Below, piece after piece: positions 1-6,618 of a stretch of 36,669 nt of DNA (positions within the stretch are counted from its first letter, which is position 1; each line of letters opens with the position of its first letter). Source of the stretch: Lentisphaeria bacterium (GTDB taxonomy: Bacteria > Verrucomicrobiota > Lentisphaeria > Victivallales > JAADHT01); NCBI GenBank assembly GCA_015486135.1, contig WFSE01000090.1, forward strand, positions 1-36,669. Direction: 5' to 3'. The notes below the pieces were generated by a model. The model was not told where the DNA came from and did no database searches. It saw nothing but the letters and a program-made list of their open reading frames with translations. The translations under genes and the position numbers were made by a program.

Positions 1-2
1 GC

Positions 3-473
3 CGACACCCCCGCTTGTTCGGATTGACCCAATCCCACATCGAGGAGACCTATCGGAGGCACGGCGAAGTCGTGGCCTTCGAGGGCTACGCTCGCAACGA
101 GATACTGTTGGAGCTGATGAAGCCTCCATCCAATTTCATAAGAATACGATATTGCGAACGTAGCGGAACGTGGAGAATCCAAATCTACGAGAAGATGAAC
201 ACAAGCGTCTGCGTCTCGATTCTCCACTTCCTCAAGCAAATCAAATCTGGTAAAATCCGAGACGCTATGAAACGCTCGTCCTATCCGCACTATAACGTGG
301 AAATCCACGACACCAAGGACAACTCGCTCTTTGTCGGCAAGACGGACGAGGCAATCGCATATGTCAACGAACGCGAAAAGGAGAATATGATAGTCCGCAA
401 ATGCCATCTCCTCGGCGCGAGAGGCAAGGTCGAGGTGCTGTCGAGCGCTGAATTGGACGCGGATGGCGGGTGA
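3..473 (+). CDS. Unidentified protein, 5'-truncated by window edge
   Basis: I do not recognise this protein. The frame is open to the left edge, so the real start probably lies outside the window; a TTG at 15 is the first possible start inside it. About 157 residues are visible. The sequence is mixed charged and hydrophobic with no signal peptide or membrane segment. It has two lone cysteines (one in an IRYCER stretch, one in RKCHLLG) and no motif I can name. It lies about 260 bases before a broken serine recombinase, so it may belong to a decayed mobile element, but that is inference from position only. Confidence 0.5.
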   Translation, partial: RHPRLFGLTQSHIEETYRRHGEVVAFEGYARNEILLELMKPPSNFIRIRYCERSGTWRIQIYEKMNTSVCVSILHFLKQIKSGKIRDAMKRSSYPHYNVEIHDTKDNSLFVGKTDEAIAYVNEREKENMIVRKCHLLGARGKVEVLSSAELDADGG

Positions 474-731
474 CGCGCTTGGTTGGCCAACCGAACGCTT
501 TCCGCCTTCCAAGTGTCGAAAACCCTTTCCCTTCGCCAAAAAAACGGCGTTGAAAAAAATGACAACCGTGGAATCGCTTGGCAATAGAATCCGAGTGGAA
601 GCGGTTTGATGACAATCGGTTTTCAGCCGTTCAGAAAAGGGTCTTGAAAAACAGCCGTTTTTTCGAGGCTGGCAATTTCTGGGAAATCGCCGTTCAGAAA
701 GCGTTCGTTTATTGAACGCCAAGGATTCATT
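474..731. other. Intergenic stretch, no gene seen
   Basis: No coding frame with a ribosome binding site is visible. The stretch is richer in A/T runs than its surroundings and contains the short direct repeat GCCGTTCAGAAA near 628 and 691. It leads into the start codon of the recombinase remnant, so it may hold that gene's old promoter, but I could not pick out a convincing one. Confidence 0.4.
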
Positions 732-803
732 ATGGATTGCGTGATATACTCAAGAGTCTCCACCGACAAGCAGAACGCCGACGGTGGCTTAGGGACAGGT
801 TAA
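732..803 (+). pseudogene. Serine recombinase N-terminal remnant
   Basis: The 23-codon frame starts MDCVIYSRVSTDKQNADGG and then stops. The YSRVSTDKQ stretch is the N-terminal strand and catalytic-serine motif of the resolvase/invertase family of large serine recombinases, where the serine in R-V-S attacks DNA. The homology ends abruptly where an AGGGACAGGTTAAT motif begins (791-804); that motif recurs near 21366 and, with changes, near 28437. The simplest reading is that a repeat-bearing insertion or deletion junction cut the gene and nothing downstream resembles the rest of a recombinase. The reading frame itself is certain; the family call rests on a short but very characteristic motif. Confidence 0.7.
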
Positions 804-804
804 T
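791..804 (+). repeat. AGGGACAGGTTAAT dispersed motif, copy 1
   Basis: The 14-mer AGGGACAGGTTAAT is identical to 21366-21379 and has a close variant, AGAGACAGGTTGAT, at 28437-28450. Here it forms the breakpoint of the serine recombinase remnant. It looks like the edge of a small dispersed element whose body differs between sites. Confidence 0.6.
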
Positions 805-815
805 CATGATCCCTC

Positions 816-855
816 GTGAGTCCGTGAGTCCGTGAGTCCGTGAGTCCGTGAGTCC
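816..855 (+). repeat. Tandem repeat, 5 x GTGAGTCC
   Basis: Five perfect head-to-tail copies of the 8-mer GTGAGTCC are present. Decayed relatives of the unit occur just after the gene ending at 27097 (GTGAGTCTGTGAGTC) and near 27736. It is probably a slippage-prone simple repeat inside a larger dispersed repeat region. Confidence 0.9.
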
Positions 856-963
856 GCTTGTCCCGCCGTAGCCTTGGCGAAGGCGGATGGGGCGGTGGCG
901 GGGAAGGGGTGAGAGGGATGCAGGAAGCAAGACCTAGGACGGGAGGCAGTGCGTTGCCGTCAA

Positions 964-997
964 TCCCATAATTCCCATAACGTCCCATAACTCCCAT
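964..997. repeat. TCCCATAA short tandem repeat, copy 1
   Basis: Four imperfect copies of TCCCATAA(C/T) lie in a row. A closely similar cluster lies at 27635-27659. On the minus strand this reads TTATGGGA, about 25 bases downstream of the stop codon of the zinc-ribbon gene. Confidence 0.75.
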
Positions 998-1020
998 GTT
1001 GGCGACGAGGCAGCCCTATT

Positions 1021-1401
1021 TCATTTGAAGGTATCCGGCGACGCTGGTTCGACTCGGAAATGGAAATCGACTTTTTTGTCGTCCACGGACAAGGAGACGA
1101 TGGTGTTCAGTCGTGTCAACAAGAGGACGTAAGGGATTTTAACGGACTTTCCATCGACATTGACGGCGACATCGCAATTGCCTAGAATATCCTCCGCGGC
1201 TCGTACGGCTTTTATAAGCTCCACGAATTTTCCCAACTTGCCCTTCAATTGATCATCGAACTCGTAGGATGCGTGGCATTTAGGGCATATCGCCTGGAAT
1301 TCCGGGTTCAACACATCCGCCAAGTTGAACGCGACCACCCCGTCGCATTTTTTTTCAAGGCATTCGAAATCGACCTCCGCCATTTTCATTTTTTCGTCCA
1401 T
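1021..1401 (-). CDS. Small zinc-ribbon protein, function unknown
   Basis: This 126-residue protein has two cysteine pairs, C14/C19 and C39/C42 (CPKC), spaced like a zinc ribbon, followed by a mixed alpha/beta region with alternating hydrophobic strands up to the C-terminus. I chose the ATG at 1401 because GGAGA lies six bases upstream; the frame is open further upstream, but those residues do not look like the family and overlap the gene before. It is the last gene of a minus-strand run behind the BatA-like gene (77-base gap), so it may act with that protein. The function is not known to me; metal binding is inferred from the cysteines only. Confidence 0.75.
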   Translation of the reverse strand: MDEKMKMAEVDFECLEKKCDGVVAFNLADVLNPEFQAICPKCHASYEFDDQLKGKLGKFVELIKAVRAAEDILGNCDVAVNVDGKSVKIPYVLLLTRLNTIVSLSVDDKKVDFHFRVEPASPDTFK

Positions 1402-1478
1402 TATGTTCTCCGCTTTTAGGATTACAGCCAAGCCTCGCCGTCGCGGGTGGCTCTCAAGACACCAATTTCCGCAATCAA

Positions 1479-3473
1479 TTAGGAGGGTTCTCCGGCAAAG
1501 CGTCCCGGGAGGCAAAGCAGGCCTTCCAAGGTTAGGAAAGCCAAGACACCAACCACGAAAAACCACCATAGGTCTGCCATCTTACCTCCTGCCGACGCGC
1601 CACCGGCCTCGTGAAACATGCTCACGCTATTTGACTTCAAAAGGCGTTTCACCACGCCTTCCTCCAGGACTCCGGAGGCATCCTCTATGCTGGGACGATT
1701 GAGCACGACGGTTTCGTTAGCTGCTTGAAAAACCCCCGCGGCGACAGGGATTCCGCCCACCTCCGAATTTTCCTTGGATTTGGGGTACAATCGTACAGCC
1801 GTATCCGTTTTTGGTTTCCATTGCCCACATTTTCTGAAGGAAGCTTTAGCTAGACGGCGAGCGCCAAAGTTGGCTAAACGCCTCATGAAAGGTACAAGCA
1901 CGAGTCCCTCCCCTAGGTTAGACCACTTTTCCGTTGGCAGGGTGGAACAGAAGTAAAAGACGCCATCGCCAATCTGTTTTTTAGCGATCAAAGACTTGCC
2001 CTCGGAGTCCGTGGCCACAGGCTCCATATCCTCCACGCCCGCAATGCGTCTGACCTTAAGGATGCGGAGGTCGTCCAATGCCAAAGGCTCTCCCGAGATA
2101 GCGTCTGCCAAGGGGCCTTCGCGCCGATTCCAATCCCCCACCAGCAAGGCGCCGCCTTTTTCCCCGTTGAACGACTCAATCGCGCCCCAGTGGATTCCAT
2201 TAGATGTCGAAGCGCCACGAGTCGCTGGAGGTAGGAACAACACGACTCCGCCAGCACTGGCGAAGTCTCTCAGCCGCTTCAACGCGTCGCCATTCGGGAA
2301 TGGTAGTTGCCAAACCACCAACGCCGTTTTCGTCAAGGAGGAGTGATTGAATTGAGAAAGGGAGGAGAGTCCCGCAGATTTCTGGAAAGCTTTCTCCCCT
2401 TCCGGCGCCGCGGCCGCGATTAAAATACGAGTGGATGTCAAATCGTTCGACACGATCAACACATCCTCGAGCACTGGAGGGGAAGCGACGAAAAAGACGG
2501 TATTATCCTCGGGATTGGTGTCCGACGGTAGCGAGACGCTTCCGAAACAAATTTTTTTGGTATCGGAGCGGGATACGGGCAAATAAGTTTTCATCGCGCG
2601 GCCCTCGCATCTAACGAGGATTTGGTGGGAAGAGCCATCAGCCATGCGGACGGTCAGCGGGATTTCCCCGGATTGCGCGTTATTGCCACGCACGTCGACC
2701 ACGATTCCGTGATTGAGTTTGCCATCGCCTTCCGGCTTGACGGTCATTCGTTCGAAAGTCAACGCGGCGTTACCGGATGCGGGAGCGTCCAGAGCCAGAA
2801 TTCTAAAGGCCACCTTGGTGGGCAGGGCCGCGAATCCCGAATCCAATTCGGCCCAATCCAGACTTTCCGGTCTCCAGTTAGAATATTGCATATCGGATAC
2901 GACCCAGACTTCCATGCGTCCAGGATGGTTTTCGAGAGCGTAATCGAGGGATTTTCTCAACATGGCCGGTATATCCGCCGCGGTCTGGGAAGATTTGGTC
3001 GCATCCATTTGGTCGAGCACATCCCATCCCGGGATTTCCGTCGGGACGAGCAAGGCATTGTCGATAAGGATTCTTCGCGAGGAGGCCGCCATTTTGGCGC
3101 CGGCGTCGGCTACAAGCTTCAATCCCCGTTCCCGTTTGCTTTTTCCCGGAGCGGCGTTGGCCCCCATTGACGCCGACCTGTCGAGGAGAAGCATAACGCA
3201 ATCGGGATCTCCTGCGAGCCTCCACCCGAGCCATCCCCCCGCCAATGGTTTGGCGAGAGCCACGATCAAGGCCAGCACCGCCAGGACTCTGGAGATGAGG
3301 ATCATCCACCACTTTATCCGCGACATCCGCGTGGAGCTTCTCGCGGCCTTGAGTAGGAACATCATGGCTCCCCAGCGGACCACTCGGTGTCGCATCCGGT
3401 TCATCAGGTGTATCGCCACTGGCAAGAAAGCCAATGGAATTGCGTATAAGATCCATGGTTGTAGGAAAATCAT
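1479..3473 (-). CDS. BatA-like membrane protein with VWA domain
   Basis: A 664-residue membrane protein. Residues 1-80 hold two hydrophobic segments around a basic loop, the arrangement of the BatA N-terminal region (aerotolerance regulator family). A von Willebrand factor A domain follows, with the metal-ion site D98-R-S-A-S at LLLDRSASMG. The central part is a long beta-rich region, and a last transmembrane helix lies at about 634-655 (WWFFVVGVLAFLTLEGLLCL). Such proteins usually sit next to a MoxR-type ATPase and a DUF58 protein; neither is in the window downstream. GGAAAG precedes the ATG, and the gene starts 18 bases after mtnP, so the two are likely co-transcribed. The true ligand or role is unknown. 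Confidence 0.85.
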   Translation of the reverse strand: MIFLQPWILYAIPLAFLPVAIHLMNRMRHRVVRWGAMMFLLKAARSSTRMSRIKWWMILISRVLAVLALIVALAKPLAGGWLGWRLAGDPDCVMLLLDRSASMGANAAPGKSKRERGLKLVADAGAKMAASSRRILIDNALLVPTEIPGWDVLDQMDATKSSQTAADIPAMLRKSLDYALENHPGRMEVWVVSDMQYSNWRPESLDWAELDSGFAALPTKVAFRILALDAPASGNAALTFERMTVKPEGDGKLNHGIVVDVRGNNAQSGEIPLTVRMADGSSHQILVRCEGRAMKTYLPVSRSDTKKICFGSVSLPSDTNPEDNTVFFVASPPVLEDVLIVSNDLTSTRILIAAAAPEGEKAFQKSAGLSSLSQFNHSSLTKTALVVWQLPFPNGDALKRLRDFASAGGVVLFLPPATRGASTSNGIHWGAIESFNGEKGGALLVGDWNRREGPLADAISGEPLALDDLRILKVRRIAGVEDMEPVATDSEGKSLIAKKQIGDGVFYFCSTLPTEKWSNLGEGLVLVPFMRRLANFGARRLAKASFRKCGQWKPKTDTAVRLYPKSKENSEVGGIPVAAGVFQAANETVVLNRPSIEDASGVLEEGVVKRLLKSNSVSMFHEAGGASAGGKMADLWWFFVVGVLAFLTLEGLLCLPGRFAGEPS

Positions 3474-3491
3474 GCTTTCCGGAATCCTGTG

Positions 3492-4373
3492 TTAGGGTGT
3501 CCAAGGAAGAATCGGAGCCAATGCTTCCGCCGTTTCCTGCGGAATTTTATCCCGAGCGGTAATAACAGCGGTTTTAAGCGCGTCCGGGCAGAAGCATTTT
3601 TGTTCCAAGCCTTCATGAGCGGCCGCGCACACGGCGACCGCGATTTTCCTCGCGGTATCGGCGTTCGCCATCAAATTTTCGACTATCATATCAACGGTCA
3701 CGCTGTCATGCTCCTCGTGCCAGCAATCGTAGTCGGTCACGAAGGCCAAAGTCGCATAACATATTCCCGCTTCCCTGGCCAATTTTGCTTCGGCGAGATT
3801 AGTCATGCCGATAACATCCATTCCCCAACGCCGGTAAACATTGGACTCGGCCTTAGTGGAAAAGGCTGGTCCCTCCATGTTCAAGTAGGTTCCCCCTTTA
3901 TGGACGGCGACTTGGAGAGTATTATCCGAGACAACATTTTCCGCGACTTCCGCGAGCAGGTTAAACAATTCCGGACAGACGGGATCTCCGAAGGCGATAT
4001 GGGCGGCGATGCCGTTGCCAAAGAATGTATGGTCGGCCGAGCGCTTGGTGCGGTCAAAATACTGGTCCACGACGACAATATCCCTTGGTTTCAACTCCTC
4101 CTTCAAGCTACCGCACGCCGAGAGGCTGACGATATGGGTTACCCCCAGTTTTTTCATAGCGAATATATTGGCTCTGTGGTTCAATTCGCTTGGGAGGAGT
4201 CGATGTCCGAGAGCATGCCTAGGCAGAAAGGCGACATCCATTCCCCGAAGAGTGCCGAGCACGAACGCGTCGGAAGGCTCGCCGAAGGGTGTGTCGACAT
4301 TGATGGAGGAACGGTTCTTCAACTCGTCCTTCAATTCGTATATTCCACTACCACCGATAAATCCGATTTTCAT
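3492..4373 (-). CDS. mtnP: S-methyl-5'-thioadenosine phosphorylase
   Basis: This cytoplasmic enzyme splits methylthioadenosine with phosphate into adenine and 5-methylthioribose-1-phosphate, the first step of methionine salvage. At 293 residues it has the family's usual length. It shows the N-terminal phosphate-binding GGSGIYEL, the RHALGHRLLPSELNHRANI block, the MEGPAFSTKAES substrate region, and the DYDCW motif. The ATG at 4373 is preferred over an in-frame TTG at 4382 because AAAGGAG lies about ten bases before the ATG but only one base before the TTG. Upstream lies the end of a MITE-like element that provides a promoter-like sequence (4407-4434). Confidence 0.93.
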   Translation of the reverse strand: MKIGFIGGSGIYELKDELKNRSSINVDTPFGEPSDAFVLGTLRGMDVAFLPRHALGHRLLPSELNHRANIFAMKKLGVTHIVSLSACGSLKEELKPRDIVVVDQYFDRTKRSADHTFFGNGIAAHIAFGDPVCPELFNLLAEVAENVVSDNTLQVAVHKGGTYLNMEGPAFSTKAESNVYRRWGMDVIGMTNLAEAKLAREAGICYATLAFVTDYDCWHEEHDSVTVDMIVENLMANADTARKIAVAVCAAAHEGLEQKCFCPDALKTAVITARDKIPQETAEALAPILPWTP

Positions 4374-4406
4374 TGTCCACAATCTCCTTTGAAAGAAAAG
4401 CAGGAT

Positions 4407-4434
4407 ATCCTAGGGCCCGCTGAATAATTGGCAA
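4407..4434 (-). promoter_or_regulatory. Possible promoter formed by element end, for mtnP
   Basis: On the minus strand TTGCCA lies 16 bases before TAGGAT, with the expected start of transcription about 25 bases before the mtnP start codon. The -35-like box and spacer belong to the inverted end of the MITE-like element; the last four bases of the -10 box come from the flank. The -10 match is weak (4 of 6). Confidence 0.4.
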
Positions 4435-4603
4435 GTGTTTTATTTTCATTGGGTTAAATACCTTTTCAATGGTGTCATCTCCAAGGTTTTGGGAGCACAC
4501 GTTCGTGTGTTTCAAAGGCGCCCTCGCTCCGCTTGGGCGCAGACCTCCCAAAAGTCTTGGAGACGACTACTCTTTTCTACTCAATCTGAGGCACTTGCCA
4601 ATT
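4413..4603 (+). mobile_element. MITE-like element E1, right end decayed
   Basis: It starts with GGGCCCGCTGAATAATTGGC directly after a TA and shares its interior with element E2 (19158-19306, opposite orientation): the TTTTCATTGGGT block, ATGGTGTCAT(C/T)TCCAAGG, and the final TGAGGCACTTGCCAATT. Compared with E2 it carries about 55 extra bases (roughly 4497-4550) containing two hairpins, CACACG-TT-CGTGTG and GCGCCC...GGGCGC, and lacks the last 17 or so bases of the right inverted end. There is no transposase inside, so it would have to be moved by an enzyme encoded elsewhere. Confidence 0.8.
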
Positions 4604-4724
4604 CCTCGAAAGCCGATAATGGGTCATTGGCGGCGTTAATTTCACCTCGGAGTATGCCTATACGCCGTCGGCTCATTGCCTAGCCACTAACCCATTCTCG
4701 ACTTTTTCAGCAAGCCCTATCCTA
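4604..4724. other. Intergenic remainder between two repeats
   Basis: No gene is supported here. A CTTTTTCAGCAAGCCCTA stretch at about 4703-4720 resembles a decayed MITE-like end (compare TTCAGCGAGC next to the second copy of the 108-nt element), so this may be scar tissue of a further insertion. Confidence 0.35.
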
Positions 4725-4832
4725 GGTCAATTCCGCACGTTGTCCGATACCCAGGCCCGTCGTTCCTCGGGTAGGCCCCTTCCATGCCGTGGGCACCGTT
4801 CCAGCTTTATGGAAAGGGATCTCGCCCCGTCC
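4725..4832. repeat. 108-nt structured repeat, copy A
   Basis: This stretch aligns end to end, without gaps, with 24303-24410. Shared blocks include TTCCGCACGTTG, CAGGCCCGTCGTTCCTC and CTTT(A/G). Predicted stems are CCTTCCAT with ATGGAAAGG (one bulge), TACCC with GGGTA, and the small hairpin TGCC-GTG-GGCA. In copy B the first stem changes CAT/ATG to CGT/GCG, so one pair is exchanged (A-T for G-C) while pairing is kept. This is either a structured RNA or a REP-like transposable repeat; I cannot assign a family. Confidence 0.75.
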
Positions 4833-4845
4833 ACAGTATTGGAAC

Positions 4846-4876
4846 AAAAAAAGCCGCTCCATGGTATAGAGCGGCT
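4846..4876 (-). terminator. Rho-independent terminator
   Basis: Read on the minus strand, the perfect 8-bp stem AGCCGCTC/GAGCGGCT with a nine-base loop runs directly into six or more T. It sits 28 bases after the stop codon of the 40-residue membrane peptide and so ends the coiled-coil protein/peptide transcript. Confidence 0.9.
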
Positions 4877-4904
4877 GTGAACCAAGATTATTATTCCACC
4901 GCCA

Positions 4905-5027
4905 TTATTTCGGCGCGAAAAAGAGCATCTCGTAAGTCTTCATCTCCAAGACTTGGAGAACCAAGACCGTAATCAGCAACGCGGTGGCCAACAACGTAGT
5001 TGTAAAAAAAACAGCTGACTTATACAT
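4905..5027 (-). CDS. 40-residue single-pass membrane peptide
   Basis: This small gene encodes MYKSAVFFTTTLLATALLIT followed by VLVLQVLEMKTYEMLFFAPK. Residues 5-27 form one uninterrupted hydrophobic helix, and the C-terminal half is amphipathic. An exact AGGAGGA lies seven to eight bases before the ATG and overlaps the stop codon of the coiled-coil gene upstream (TAAGAGGAGGA), so translation is probably coupled. A strong terminator follows at once. The setting makes it a very likely real gene: excellent ribosome site, operon position, and a sensible membrane helix. Its function is unknown; a partner or regulator of the upstream membrane protein is the natural guess. Confidence 0.8.
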   Translation of the reverse strand: MYKSAVFFTTTLLATALLITVLVLQVLEMKTYEMLFFAPK

Positions 5028-5042
5028 TGAGCAGTCCTCCTC

Positions 5043-6425
5043 TTAGAATCCACCCAGTTCATCATCGCCGCCCAGATCGTCAGTGGCGGCATCATCGCCA
5101 CCCGCGTCATCACCAGCAGCGGGCTCGGTTTCAGCCGCCTCCGGAGTAGCAGCCTCTTCTTCCGATGCCGCCGCCGCACCCTCGCCAGCGCCCTCCTTCT
5201 CCTCTTTGAACTTTGGAGTTCTAGCGAAGAAGACCTTGTCGCCAGGCATTACGGCATCACCCTTCATGGTACCAGGAACGATATCGCCAATAGCGCAATT
5301 ATCGTTGACATCCACAATCTTGATTTGGCAGATATAATTGTCCCCGCGGGCGACATCCATTCTCCTATCCTCAGGCAAAGCCACATCCTTTTCTACTTTC
5401 TTTTGATTTTGCTTCTTTCCTGGGACCATCACTTTGTTGTGTTTGCCGAGATTGATTACAACAAAACCCCACTTTTTGTCCACTTCCAAAACCTTGCCTT
5501 CCAGCAAATCGACGAAGTTGATAGTCTTGTTACCCTGCTTCATTATAAATTCAGCCAGCTTCTTCTTTAATCCGTCGATCTTCTTATTCAGGGCAGCAAT
5601 TTTCTCCATCTGGTCGGTGATTTTCTGATTCAGCTTCTCGATGGTGGCTCTAGCCGCGGCCAAATCTTTTTTGGTCTGGTCGTAATCAGCCTTCTTGGAA
5701 TCCATCTCGCCCTTGGCGGAAGACAACGCGTCGGCGTAATCGGAACCATCGAGCGAAGGAGCGGTGAGCTCCCACACACCGTAGACCTCTTGAATATGTT
5801 CCGCGTAAGTATCGCAGCGTGTTTTCAGTGCCTGTGATTTGGAAACAAAATCACCAAGCGGAGTGGCGTAGTCTTCCAAGCTTTTTATTCCCTCGCCATC
5901 GACGGAGAATCCCATTGCGGAAGCGGCCTCGCCGATCTTAGCTATAATAGTATTGTCACGCTCGGTAACTTGCTGTACTACTTTCAGCAATTCCTCGTCC
6001 TTGGCGGCATACTTGTCGATGGTCTGGAACTCGACAGCCGCGAAGCTGTCAGGGTTTGGAATTTCGAGTCCAACCATTACCGAATGCAGGGTGTCGCCCA
6101 AGGTATCCTTTTGCTGAACAATGGCCTTAGCCTGTTGTTCAAAGGTCTTCAGGACCGTAGCCAACTGAGCGTAGTTATCGTGATAAAGCGAATATCCCGA
6201 CGCCTTAGGATTAGCGACAACGCTGACAGTCGGATCCAGCTTCTTATTGATCTCCGTGCCGCTAGTATCGTCCAAGGTTTTCGAAACCTTGTGGATAATA
6301 TCGGCCATATAGTCGCCACGGTTCCTCAACTCCTCGCGCTTTTGAAAGAGCATCACCCCGAAAACGACAGCGGTAATCGCCAACAACAACATCAAAATGT
6401 TCAGAATCTTGTTAAAGATAGACAT
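5043..6425 (-). CDS. Membrane-anchored coiled-coil protein, unknown role
   Basis: A 460-residue protein with an N-terminal signal anchor (residues 5-27), a mostly helical region, and a strong coiled coil at about 225-300 with heptad-like K/E/I/L spacing. A compact beta-domain follows at about 305-400 (GKVLEVDKKWGFVVINLG through VMPGDKVFF), then a low-complexity acidic, alanine-rich tail from about 410. The layout recalls MreC-like envelope proteins, but I see no true MreC motif. Similar proteins with a VDKKWGFVVIN-type core are, as I recall, frequent in the Verrucomicrobia/Lentisphaerae group. AGGAGGAG precedes the ATG. It is followed by the coupled 40-residue membrane peptide. A structural or envelope role is inference. 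Confidence 0.8.
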   Translation of the reverse strand: MSIFNKILNILMLLLAITAVVFGVMLFQKREELRNRGDYMADIIHKVSKTLDDTSGTEINKKLDPTVSVVANPKASGYSLYHDNYAQLATVLKTFEQQAKAIVQQKDTLGDTLHSVMVGLEIPNPDSFAAVEFQTIDKYAAKDEELLKVVQQVTERDNTIIAKIGEAASAMGFSVDGEGIKSLEDYATPLGDFVSKSQALKTRCDTYAEHIQEVYGVWELTAPSLDGSDYADALSSAKGEMDSKKADYDQTKKDLAAARATIEKLNQKITDQMEKIAALNKKIDGLKKKLAEFIMKQGNKTINFVDLLEGKVLEVDKKWGFVVINLGKHNKVMVPGKKQNQKKVEKDVALPEDRRMDVARGDNYICQIKIVDVNDNCAIGDIVPGTMKGDAVMPGDKVFFARTPKFKEEKEGAGEGAAAASEEEAATPEAAETEPAAGDDAGGDDAATDDLGGDDELGGF

Positions 6426-6618
6426 GAGTCTCCTCCTTGGAAGTCCCTATATTCCCAAAAATTCCGCCCCGGGACGGAGGTCAACCACCCTCCGACCGAA
6501 CACCTTCTCCTTTTCCTTTTCTTTCACGACACCGACCATTCAGCATCGCCAAATACATCACAAGACATTGTAATAGAGCACCCTCCATGAAAAATGCAAA
6601 CAAGTTTTTTCAAACTTC
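6426..6618. other. Gap between proS and coiled-coil gene
   Basis: On the minus strand an AT-rich hairpin AAGTTT-GAAA-AAACTT lies just after the proS stop, a weak terminator candidate. A possible promoter TTGCAT-18-TATTAC follows about 130 bases before the coiled-coil start codon. Neither is strong enough to decide whether the two genes share a transcript. Confidence 0.3.

Noticed and set aside
816-855. Tandem array as a CRISPR
   Set aside because: Eight-base units without spacers; a simple slippage repeat.
4374-4382. TTG start three codons before the mtnP ATG
   Set aside because: The AAAGGAG ribosome site is only one base from the TTG but about ten from the ATG.
4435-4683. Plus-strand 82-codon frame in the mtnP upstream region
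   Set aside because: It lies entirely within MITE-like element E1 and its scar; codons follow repeat sequence, and no start signal is present.
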